Assembly: GCA_947172415.1 (NCBI GenBank)
Contig: OX359191.1
Span: 4,526,001-4,590,000, forward strand
Reading direction: 5' to 3'
DNA length: 64,000 bases
From: Chondrosia reniformis
Taxonomy: Eukaryota; Porifera; Demospongiae; Chondrillida; Chondrillidae
Below the pieces are notes generated by a model. It was not told where the DNA came from and ran no database searches. It saw only the letters and a list, made by a program, of their open reading frames with translations. Position 1 is the first letter of the stretch; the number at the start of each line of letters is the position of its first letter. Positions 22,028-31,602 of this stretch are shown here, piece after piece. Both the position numbers and the translations under genes were made by a program.

Positions 22028-22511
22028 ATGGCAAGAATAGTAAGTGCATGAAATATACTATTTGCTATATGTGTAAAAGTGCACATGGTACAGTGCAAGT
22101 TACTATCAATACCTCCACTATGTACATAGGCCATCACACAACTAATGATACGGTACGGTATAGAGGTACGGCATATGGAGGAGGTACAGCATATATATGA
22201 CATTGTATTCCTGTTGATTAATGTTTTTTGTTATTCTTTCATGTAGATAAATGAGAAACAAAAAATGAAGAAAAAGTGGTAAGTGTATATAATGATACAA
22301 AGTCCGTATTATATACATGTTGATACAATATATTTAGAGGGAGATGTTGCGGAAGGAAAGAAGAATGAGGAAAAAAGAGAAGGCTAAAGTGGAAGCAGCC
22401 AAAGTAGAAGCCCCTGCTCCATCAACAGCATTGATACCACAGCCTGTACCACCACCCTCACCAAGCAGGCTGTTGCTACATCTTATTGCACGTAACTATA
22501 ACTACCATTAG
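22028..22511 (+). CDS. Candidate small spliced gene, charged protein
   Basis: Three pieces with consensus splice sites form one open frame: ATGGCAAGAATA (22028-22039, inside a 20-nt exon-like piece after TTTTTTACAG and before GTAAGT), 22247-22278 (after CATGTAG, before GTAAGT), and 22340-22511 (after TATTTAGAG). The product would be about 71 residues: a Lys/Arg/Glu-rich helix followed by a Pro-rich stretch (PVPPPSPS), ending at TAG 22509-22511, or continuing if the GTAACT at about 22491 is a donor. No family recognised. Confidence 0.3.
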
Positions 22512-22851
22512 AAAGACTATTAGACTATTGCAGTACACTAACTTACATTTAATACAATACATTAATATATTAAAGACGTTTAGTTGCCCAATAAACCTAT
22601 TCACTGAAATCAACACTAAAATCCAAGCTGGACTTTCCATAGTGTTGGTCACAATAGATAGGTACAGAAGACAATTGTACACTTGATTACTCACCTGAAC
22701 TGATTCCTATGTGCGATTGATATTTTCACTTCAATTCACCTATTGAATGTTTGTGCAGCACATCTATAGACACTGTTTAAAATAAACAATGTCTGTTTAA
22801 CGATAAGGAAATGGTACGTGACTACGATATTATAATTGATTACACATTCGA
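22512..22851. other. Intergenic, nothing recognised
   Basis: AT-rich sequence without repeats, RNA genes or persuasive reading frames. Confidence 0.4.
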
Positions 22852-23380
22852 AATGAATTTAAAATCTAAGTACACATGTGGGAAAAGTAAGGTAAAGTGG
22901 GCTCTGAAATGACAGCCTAACTTGAAAGAAAGGTTTCCTTTACCTTCCTACAGCAAAACGAGTGCGATACTACCTAGGCGTCAGGGTTCGTCTTCAATTC
23001 ACGTAGACAACATCGCTTATAAATTCTGCAATAAGTCCTTGTAAACTATTTAGGTAAAGCGTAAAGTTTATTACAGGACTGCTGGCTAACTTAGGGCACA
23101 TCCAATTCAACTCACATAGAGAACATCTCTATGCAATTAGTCCTTGTCCTGCCAAATTTAATTAATTTAAAATCTTAAGTACACATGTGGCAAAAGTAAG
23201 GTAAAGTGGGCTCTGAAATCACAGCCTAACTTGAAACAAAGGTTTTCTTTACCTTCTTACAGCAAGGCGAGTGCTTTTTGAAGACAAGAAAGTATGCTAC
23301 CTAGGCATCACGGTTCGTCTTCAACTCACGTAGACAACATGGCTTATATGTTATGCAATGCAATAAGTCCTTGTCCGGCC
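22852..23380 (+). repeat. Direct duplication of about 200 bp, roughly 315 bp apart
   Basis: 22852-23042 and 23165-23375 share long blocks (AAGTACACATGTGG, GGTAAAGTGGGCTCTGAAAT, CACGTAGACAACAT, AATAAGTCCTTGT). A weaker third copy of its end lies at 23100-23150. Each contains AAGGTAAAG and CTTTACCTT, able to form a stem. Non-coding. Confidence 0.8.
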
Positions 23381-23529
23381 GAAGTAATCCCAATTTTCCT
23401 AACAACATTCACCTGCAAACTTTTCTTATGTTGCTTCATTAGTCCCTTAAGAAAGCGATTAAAAGCCACAGTTCCAAACACAAAGGTCCAACAGACAGAT
23501 TACAGCTGGAAAACCTCTTCTAAACCAAA

Positions 23530-23855
23530 AGGTGGTTTCCCACTGCTAATATCTGGTTCCGATTCCGGTAGACTTTTGTATGCCATCAATTTCAAGGCCA
23601 TATCTCGTAGAAAACTTTTTGTGGAAGCTTTACGTTACATAGTATGAGTAAAGGTGGTTTTAAATCCCTTTCGATGGTTCAATGTTCGACGCTAAGGAAG
23701 AGAAAGCTACTTTTAAGCTAGAAAACGAAATCTAGCCGAAGGTCCTCCATTTTTTGACAGATATATATATATATATACAAGACTACGAACCGGAAGCCAT
23801 ACGTTAACATAATTTCTGAAAATAATATAAGAGCGCCTGTGGCACCCCAATTATT
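23530..23855 (+). mobile_element. MITE-like repeat, copy 1
   Basis: About 320 bp that matches 35000-35325 almost throughout (AAGGCCATATCTC, AGCTTTACGTTACATAG, GACAGATATATA, GGAAGCCATACGTTAACAT). Both copies end in a GC-rich palindrome-like motif (GCGCCTGTGGCACCCC here). The left end of this copy is not clear. Confidence 0.7.
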
Positions 23856-24094
23856 AATTTTTATTTTGCATATATTATACATTCGAGTGCATGTTGTTTA
23901 CCATGGAACCCACATTGCTTTTGGGGAGTTGCATCTTTTGCATCTCCCCTGAATGCAAAGTTGTAGAACCTGCATCTACACAAGGAAAAGAGATTATAAT
24001 AACATACACAAAAAACCGGTTAAGACACATCTTACGTGTTACATATCCACCTTTCTTGCCTGCCTTCTATTTTGTTTGAGGGCGGAAAACTGGG

Positions 24095-24297
24095 TCAGAG
24101 GGTGGGGTGGTGGAGGTGGTCGGAGTAGTGCTTGGAAGGGGTGGGGACAAGTTGTTGGGAGTAATGTTGGGAGGAGGGGGAGGATTAGTGGGTGTAATAG
24201 GGGTAATGTTCGGTGGGGGTGGTGTATTGGTAAGGGTGTTGGGAGTAGGGTTGGGTGGGGGTGGTGAAGTGGTGGGGGGGTGGGTTGGGGGGTGCAT
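24095..24297 (+). repeat. G-rich tract with many runs of three or more guanines
   Basis: Two hundred bases with more than ten G-runs (GGGGTGG, GGAGGGGGAGG, GGTGGGGGTGG, GTGGGGGGGTGGG) on an imperfect 24-30 bp period (GTTGGGAGTA, GTAATGTT). It could form G-quadruplexes on the plus strand. The opposite strand is open and encodes a proline-rich repeat, probably a compositional effect. Confidence 0.8.
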
Positions 24298-24708
24298 TTA
24301 TGTTTTCTTCAAACAAGAGTGCATCGTCCTATAATATATTTAAATAGAACACGGGATCTAAACGATATTTACATTACCGTAACAGTATACCAATACTATG
24401 GAAACTACAGTATCTCTCAACCGGTTACAGGCTTACCTACAGCTAGGGTATATGGACACATTTCTATTGCTATGATATACGCTGTACAAGGATATATGTC
24501 CGCATTACGGAATATTGAGGTGTTCGTAAATCAGACGTTAGTTAAATACGTATGTCTACGGGTAACAATCCGGACGTTATATTTGTGTCCGCATAATCGC
24601 GACGTCCGCATTTCTGAGAGTCCCATATAAAGGGTTATACTGTATAATTCAATAAATTCGTATACACATGTTATACATTTCCTTTCGTTAAAATTCTTAC
24701 CAATTAAT

Positions 24709-24752
24709 AAAATAAACTTGATAATCATTCGCATGGTTATCAAGTTTATTTT
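24709..24752. repeat. Perfect 16-bp inverted repeat
   Basis: AAAATAAACTTGATAA (24709-24724) and TTATCAAGTTTATTTT (24737-24752) pair fully around a 12-nt loop. It may be a terminator-like hairpin or a small transposon end; no function is evident. Confidence 0.85.
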
Positions 24753-25045
24753 GTTTAGTATACGTACGCCTACGGGTGGTATAGTTTACGTGTCGCTAAA
24801 ACAGGGCCGAGTCAGTCTGCCAATCTTTATTTAGAGGTATATCGTCCAGTATATCATACAACAAATGAAACTCACTACTTCCATGTCATTCATTCTCATG
24901 TTCACAAGTGTCTGAAATTTTATCGCACAGCTGAAATCTTGTCCAACAGCCATAGTTTGCTATAACGGCTGAAATTTGGCATTTGAAGCGAGCATTTGGC
25001 AGTAACAATATTATCGATATTGCCATAACAACCTACGCTACAACA

Positions 25046-25138
25046 ATGAACGTCGAAAAGTGGCTTTTGCTTATAACAGTGTTTTTCAACGCTACAGCTA
25101 TCTATGACTCCCTTCGTGAATACCAAACATCATCTCTA
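25046..25138 (+). CDS. Candidate first exon of a small membrane or secreted protein
   Basis: ATG and 30 further codons with a hydrophobic N-terminus (MNVEKWLLLITVFFNATAI, then YDSLREYQTSSL) end exactly at a GTGAGT donor, in phase 0. It resembles the candidate exon at 21837-21905 in layout (hydrophobic start, N-x-T-A-I, GTGAGT donor). No downstream exon was found and the family is not recognised. Confidence 0.3.
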
Positions 25139-25649
25139 GTGAGTATATTGATTATTTTACTAAGCAATATTGATTATATGTATAAGTAGCAGACCTCCTA
25201 TATTATATACGTGCTGCTTATACATTAACTTATAATAATTATGTAAAGACAATTTGGCCTTTGATCGCCGTCTCTAAGCAAACAGCAGTGTACAATCCAT
25301 ATAAAGATTTATATTTACACTACTCCATGTCAAGAATCGGTGAACACAAAGACGTAGGGTGCTACACTGTAGAGGGAGGGAAACACATTATCAAATCAAG
25401 TTATAGGAGGCAGCCCCGTACTTTGTCGTTTGAAGTCCCTAAGTCTTTAAAACCTTATATGCAGGCTTTACTTTGGTTTTCATCTGTCCAGTTTTCATCA
25501 GTGCCGTTTTCATCAGTGGTGCTAGTGAAGAGAAAGCTAATTAAAGCTTAGAATAGTATACTGAAGTTAGCCTAAGCGTTGGGCATTTCATTTACAAGTA
25601 TTCGAAGATGGAAGCCATATCAAAACTTTTTTGGAAAGGGATTTTTCGG

Positions 25650-27247
25650 TGCCTCTAAATATAGACTTTTCTGTTAATTCTATAGTCTTACAACTCATCA
25701 CTTCCCTCTACTAAAGTCCTACAGTACATTTAGGCAGAGGGGTTCTGCATTTGTCTAAAGCTGTTCGAGTGTAACTTGACAGAGGCGTTCTAAGTCTGTC
25801 TAAAGTTGTTGGAGTGTAACCTGACAGAGGGGTTCTAAGTCTGCCTAAAGTTGTTTGAATGTAGCTTGGCAGAGGGGTTCTAAGTCTATCTAAAGTTGTT
25901 CGTGTGTAGCTTGGCATAGGGGTTCTAAGTCTGTCTAAAGATGTTCGAGTGTAACTTGACAGAGGCATTCTAAGTCTGTCTAAAGTTTTTCGAGTGTAGC
26001 TTAGCAAAGGGGTTCTACATTTGTGTAAAGTTGTTCGAGTGTAACTTGACAGAGGCGTTCTAAGTCTGTGTAAAGTTGTTCGTGTGTAGCTTAGCAGAGG
26101 GGTTCTAAGTCTGTCCAAAATTGTTGGTGTATAGCTTAGCAGAGGGGTTCTAAGTCTGTCTACAGATGTTCGAGTGTAACTTGACAGAGGCGTTCTAAGT
26201 CTGTCTAAAGTTGTTTGAGTGTAACTTGACAGAGGCGTTCTAAGTCTGTCTAAAGTTTTTCGAGTGTAGCTTAGCAGAGGGGTTCTAAGTCTGTCTAAAG
26301 TTGTTCGGGTGTAGCTTAGCAAAGGGGTTCTACATTTGTCTAAATTTGTTGGAGTGTAAATTGACAGAGGCGTTCTAAGTCTCTCTAAAGTTGTTGGAGT
26401 GTAACTTGACAGAGGCGTTCTAACTCTCTCTAAAATTGTTCGTGTGTAGCTTGGCAAAGGGGTTCTACATTTGTGTAAAGTTGTTGGAGTGTAACTTGAC
26501 AGAGGCGTTCTAAGTCTGTCTAAAGTTGTTCAAGTGTAGCTTAGCAGAAGGGTTCTAAGTCTGTCCAAAATTGTTCGTGTGTAGCTTAGCAGAGGGGTTC
26601 TACATTTGTCTAAAGTTGCTCGAGTGTTACTTGACAGAGGCGTTCTAAGTCTGTCTAAAGTTGTTAGAGTGTAACCTGACAGAGGCATTCTAAGTCTGTC
26701 CAAAGTTTTTTGAGTGTAGCTTAGCAAAGGGGTTCTACATTTGTGTAAAGTTGTTAGAGTGTAATTTGACAGAGGCGTTCTAAGTCTGTGTAAAGTTGTT
26801 CGAGTGTAGCTTAGCAGAGGGGTTTTAAGTCTGTCTTAAGTTGTTCGTGTGTAGCTTAGCAGAGGGGTTCTAAGTCTGTCCAAAATTGTTCGTGTGTAGC
26901 TTAGCAGAGGGGTTCTACATTTGTCTAAAGTTGCTCGAGTGTAACTTGACAGAAGCGTTCTAAACCTGTCTAAAGTTGTTAGAATGTAACCTGACAGAGG
27001 CGTTCTAAGTCTGTCTAAAATTGTTCGAATGTAGCTTAGCAGAGGGGTTCTAAGTCTGTCTAAAGTTGTTCAATTGTAATTTAACAGAGGCGTTCTAAGG
27101 CTGTCTAAAGTTGTTTGAGTGTAGCTTAGCCATGGTGTTCTACGTTTGTCTAAAGTTACAGTGCCGCCAAATATAGACTTTTCGGTTAGTCCTATAGTCT
27201 TACAACTCAGGACTTCCCTCTACTAAAGTCTTACAGTACATTTAGGC
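25650..27247 (-). repeat. 45-bp tandem array C bounded by 87-bp direct repeats
   Basis: About 32 copies of the 45-bp unit seen at 8.5 and 10.4 kb. The array is bracketed by direct repeats at 25650-25736 and 27161-27247 (shared: CTCTAAATATAGACTTTTC or its variant, ATAGTCTTACAACTCA, CTTCCCTCTACTAAAGTC, TACAGTACATTTAGGC). The minus strand is open for 248 codons (25711-26457) and again for 65 codons (26530-26727) encoding the 15-residue repeat. The direct repeats suggest the array expanded inside, or was captured by, a larger element. Confidence 0.85.
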
Positions 27248-27820
27248 TCTAAGTTTACTTCTAACTTAAATTAGATTCCCGTGTTTACAAAGATGATTGT
27301 ATTTGTTTATATGCTGTTTATAATAAACACTGTAATGTTTGTATCATCTATTGATTATCATGTTAATCAGTAATAGGGAAGCGTACCGCAAAGACACCGA
27401 CGGCACCTGCCGAATGAATACACTAGTCTTTTGAGCTCTGCAGGCCTTCTTTTAATTTTCAGCCATATTACATGAAGTCCATAATTATGTCCGGCCCCAT
27501 ACGTAATCATTTTGTCATTGTTTACGACAAATTACATCTATGCGTAGAGATACCTTTACTATAACGTTTAATATACTTTTTCAAATTATGTCATCAATAA
27601 ACAAGGGCAAACATTACAATGATAGCGATAAAGATGATGGTACTGTAGGGATGAGACAGTGACGTTTAATCATAGATTATCTATACTACGTAACGTTACG
27701 TATTATAGATAATCTATGGTTTAATATATAGGCATAATTCCTTTGGTTATGTTCCCTTTCTATACAAAGGATGGCTGGTACCAAAGTGTTTTAGCTACGT
27801 GAATGAAAAGAAAATCTTAC
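27248..27820. other. Intergenic region with a long palindrome
   Basis: Non-repetitive DNA except for the palindrome at 27671-27718 listed separately. It may include an intron of the WD40 gene, which runs leftward. Confidence 0.4.
27671..27718. repeat. Near-perfect 48-bp palindrome
   Basis: Outer arms CATAGATTATCTATA (27671-27685) and TATAGATAATCTATG (27704-27718) enclose a second palindrome, TACGTAACGTTACGTA. The weaker symmetry continues a few bases outward. It could be a collapsed MITE pair or a cruciform-forming site. Confidence 0.85.
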
Positions 27821-27909
27821 CCCTTCGTGTGAAACTCTTTGGATATGATTTAGGGATGAACAATAACCAGTGTCCACCTCCCAAAATCTTACAGTACCAT
27901 CATCTGAAC
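27821..27909 (-). CDS. WD40-repeat exon of a host gene
   Basis: An 89-bp exon on the minus strand is preceded by CATTTCTGTAG and followed by GTAAGA. Its translation, GSDDGTVRFWEVDTGYC followed by SSLNHIQRVSHEG, contains the hallmark of a WD40 blade (GSxDGTVRxWEVxTG). WD40 propellers are protein-interaction scaffolds. The WEV..TG..C pattern would suit a ribosome-biogenesis WD protein such as a BOP1-like one, but one blade is not enough to name it. Neighbouring exons of the propeller were not found in the window; the rest of the gene may be interrupted or lost. It is the clearest host-gene remnant here. Confidence 0.6.
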
Positions 27910-30089
27910 CTACAGAAATGTACACTTAGCTGTCGGTCTGTCAATGTTGACACCAAGTTTCTATCCACATCTATCCATTTGAAAGAGTAGTATTTCTTCT
28001 TTACGATTCCCTTCCTTTTCCTCCTACTTTCTTAATCAGCTAAGATTCATCTTAAATTAATACTTCAATCCGACTTCTACTTAGGACGACTTCTACTTTG
28101 GAAAAGAACAAAGATTATGGATTGGTAGCCGCCTACGCGCCGCTGTCACCATGTTTGTTGAAATTCCGTTTTTGGGTACAGCGTTTCCGGGACGTATGAA
28201 GAGCTAAAACGCTTTTATAAATGACTTGATACGTCGAATGGCCTTTGAAGAGGGATATTATAAAGGATTTCATATGACTCTCGTAAATAACTTTGAACGT
28301 TACCAATTTGTTCGGCGATTAGCCAAAGTATTAGGCGTCATGGTACGATAAGGGGAGCAGATTCTAGTACAATTCCTATTGATAAACTATACTGTAACGA
28401 TATAGAACGATCGAAGTTGTTACGCTCCCAGCTGTATAGAATAAGCTATATATAGTCAGCAATGATGCCAAGCTTCTCAAGCTGTCGATCGAAAGGCTAA
28501 TTTGCTAGGTATTGTATTATATCGATATAGATAAAGAAGCGGAAGCGGTTAAATCGTTTATGTACCTGTAGTAGTAGCACCGCAAAGTTTTTAAATGAAT
28601 GCAGCATATCCCTATTAACATGTACATGTACTAAACGGACTCTAGTAGTTAATAGTAAGAGATAGTAAAGTAGGCCATCCTTTCAGTACACTTAAGAATA
28701 GCACTTTAGATGGGTAAATTGTCCAGCAAACTTTGTGTGTCTTTATCTTTGAACATGGAGTCTCCTGATATTAATCTATTTAAGTAGAGTTACTCTCTGA
28801 ACTCATCGTTACAATGTATCTCTCATTTGAATAATAAGAGAAATATATGCTTTTTAAATTATAGTAATGCAAAATGTGGTTCCAGAGAATGTACGCTGTC
28901 AAACACAAACGATAAAGTGTGTCTGAATGCGGCTATCTTCATACTTCTAAGACAAAACTTTGGAAGCATAACAACCCTTGCTCACATCAGGTTAGGTTGT
29001 TTCCAATCCATTTAAGAGTTGTATACAAACCTAGTCTTATTATGCAATACTTAATTGCCTTCGGAAAACTTACGGACACCTCCCATATTTAGCAATTGCC
29101 ATGTAGTTAATGACATTCTTAATTTCAATATATATATAGCTTTCCAAGGTATATAAATGAGTGAAAAACTGAATTTAGTTGCTTATGAAACTGCATTTAT
29201 GGTATGCACAGTGCAGCCAGAACTGGCTAGCTGACAAGTAAATTTTATGTATAAATTACATGCAACATTAATACTACATCCTTTTTACCCTATGCAGAAG
29301 GAATCATCCCAGAACAGTGAACATGAAAAAACAGTAAGGATAGTTGCACAGAACACAAGCCAACTAAGCCATCATTGATACAGTAAAGTGACAATATTGC
29401 ATGTATGTGTGTGTTTTATCTATAATTATGCAAGGCAATGTCTGGACACATAAATTTCTATTGCACTATTTAATTACAACATTTATAAAGCTCAATGACA
29501 CCAACTTCAAGCACGTCGCAATGAATTCCTTCATCAAGTGTTGATGCTAAATGAGTTCGTAGAAGAATCGGCGATAGTGGCAATAATGCTAAAGCCGCCA
29601 TTTTTGAGTAAGTCAAAATTATCACTTCCGTTTACTCTATAATATAGTTATTATTAGTCCAGAATCGTGCCCCCATGTGATTCTAGAAGGCTGTGGGTGG
29701 GACAGCTGTTTAGAGGCGATGGGTGGGGCAGCTACCTGCTCAAGCGGTGGTGCTATATAATCTTGATAGACAAGATTGCACTGCATAAAAAACGCTAATG
29801 TGTTTAGAGGCCAAATTTACAATAATCACAGTAATTTTTTCACTTGCATGCAATTGTACCTTAACGTTAAGTTGCTCTATTCTGTGTGACTGGGTTTTCT
29901 TGATAATCATTTCTATATATATTAGCTGCCTTTATATTTTTTATTCCAGGCTATAGATGTCTGAAAAATGGACAATATACGGTATGTATGCATTCTAAGA
30001 CTCCATTTACATACATCTCATATGAACAGACTGTCATGATTGGCACTATCTTCAACATAATTACACTCAGTCTGTCATTTCTTGGCTCT
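27910..30089. other. Mostly non-coding, nothing firmly recognised
   Basis: About 2.2 kb of AT-rich single-copy-looking sequence. An ATG in good context on the minus strand near 28152 (MVTAARRRLPIHN) could be a first exon upstream of the WD40 exon, but it lacks support. A short G-rich duplication (CTGTGGGTGGGACAGCT, GATGGGTGGGGCAGCT) lies at 29690-29735. Confidence 0.35.
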
Positions 30090-30262
30090 GTTTCTGGAGT
30101 CAAAGTAAATCACCCTGTGGCTGGGGTCGATTACCCTGTGGCTGGGGTTGCTCACCCTGTGGCTGGGGTCAATTACCCTGTGGCTGGGGTTGCTCACCCT
30201 GTGGCTGGGGTCTTTTCATCCTGTAGCTGGGGTCAATTACCCAGTGGCTGGGGTTGCTCACC
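30090..30262 (+). repeat. 21-bp tandem repeat
   Basis: Seven or eight copies of a unit such as AATTACCCTGTGGCTGGGGT. The 21-bp period keeps a seven-residue repeat (NYPVAGV, AHPVAGV) open in frame from 29988 to 30326, but no start or domain supports a protein. Confidence 0.88.
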
Positions 30263-30708
30263 AAGTGCACATGGTTGGGAGGTTTGCCCTGTTTACTGTC
30301 ATTTCCAAGTTATACATATAACCTAACGGGCACATATATTATTAACCATCAAGTAGTAGAGTACACTGTATTGAATGAAAAAAGAATTGGCATTTCGTGT
30401 ACCCTTTCTACTACTTATGGGTGTAACCATGGTCATTACACTGCTAATTGGAATGACCGTCATCCTAATTTAAGGAACTATTATTGTGAAATGGTGCAAT
30501 TGCATAAGAAATGCATTCATCAAAATCATTTGCGACTTAGAAATTCATTGTACCACTTGGCACACAAAAGGAAACATTGTAAGCGTAACGTTTGTTTAGC
30601 ATGTGTGTTAAGCTTACTGTTATTGCTGGCGGAGATGTTGAACTAAATCCGGGACCATATCACAATAATGAAATTTCCAGCCTTCCTGCATCGGCTGCTA
30701 AGTTGACT
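30254..30708 (+). pseudogene. 2A leader of Helitron 2
   Basis: The open frame 30254-30646 ends in a basic and then leucine-rich stretch (KRNVCLACVLSLLLLLA). The 2A motif follows directly but in another frame, so a one-base frameshift lies at about 30625-30630. The upstream part is Cys/His-rich (CNHGHYTANWNDRHPN, CEMVQLHKKCIHQNH), not obviously like the Helitron 1 leader, but the layout of basic stretch, leucines and 2A is the same. A second frameshift in a run of seven A near 30720 connects it to the repeat module. Confidence 0.6.
30631..30657 (+). other. 2A-like ribosome-skipping motif, Helitron 2
   Basis: G-D-V-E-L-N-P-G-P is encoded here, an exact match to D-[V/I]-E-x-N-P-G-P and in the same domain position as in Helitron 1. 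The variable residue differs (Leu instead of Val), as does the codon choice. Confidence 0.85.
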
Positions 30709-30709
30709 G

Positions 30710-31593
30710 ATGATCAAAGTGAAAAAAAGAGGAGAGAGTGAAGCAAGGAGGTCTTCAAGACTATCAATGCTATCAACATATCAGAGAAAGTGTCTAGAGA
30801 ATGAAACAGGGAAAGAAAATTCTGCAAGGCTAGCAAAAATGTCTGAAAACCAAAGACTGCACCTGCAGTGTGAAACAGAACAAAAACGTTCTGTAAGACT
30901 GAGTAAATCCTCTGAAAATCAAAAGAAGCACTTAAAATCAGAAAATGATCAACAACATGAGGGTAGAGTTGCTAAACTTTCCGAAAATAAAAAGAAACGC
31001 TTAAAATCAGAAAGTGCTGAGCAACGTGAGGCCAGAGTTGCTACACTTTCCGAAAATCAAAAGAAACGCTTAAAGTCAGAAAGTGCTGAGCAAACTCAGG
31101 GTAGAGTTGCTAAGCTTTCTAAAATCAAAAGAAACGCCTAAAATCAGAAAGTGTCGAGCACCGTGAGGCCAGAGTTGCTACACATTCTGAGAATCAAAGG
31201 AAGCGTTTAAAGTCAGAAAGTGCTGAGCAACATGAAGCCAGAGTTGCTACACTTCGTGAAAATCAAAAGAAGCGTTTAAAGTCACAAAGTATTGAAGAGC
31301 GTCAAGCACAGCTTGCTACTCTCTCTGTAAATCGTAAGCGAAGGCTACTGTCAGAAACAGATGAAAATCTGGACTCAAGACTAAGTGGTATGAAGGAATG
31401 GAAAAAATCAAGAAGCGTTAAAGAATCTGAACAGGAGCGTACTCTAAGATTGAAGAGAGAAAAGGATCAAGCAAGATTAAGAATGCTGGCATTTAGAAAG
31501 CGAAAACAGGAATTGTTTACAAACCATGAGTCATTAGATGAATACCATGGAGTGCAAAAAACTGAAAATGTACAATGTGCCAGTGTTACTTAA
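30710..31593 (+). pseudogene. STPR-like 23-residue repeat module of Helitron 2
   Basis: About ten units of the form LSENQKKRLKSESAEQREAR plus three residues (23 in all), the DNA showing a 69-bp period. A frameshift near 31120-31130 separates 30710-31141 from the continuation, and the end at 31593 is a TAA inside an otherwise continuous frame with the next segment. Sequence similarity to the Helitron 1 repeats is low, but unit length, basic/polar character and position are the same, which argues that period and fold are conserved rather than sequence. Confidence 0.72.
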
Positions 31594-31602
31594 CAGGTAA
31601 AT

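Noticed and set aside
24067-24297. Proline-rich protein on the minus strand
   Set aside because: Open frame follows from the G-rich composition of the other strand; no start, splice or domain support.
31585-31600. Splice site between the STPR module and the DUF region of Helitron 2
   Set aside because: The frame continues in phase across a single TAA, so a nonsense mutation is simpler than an intron.
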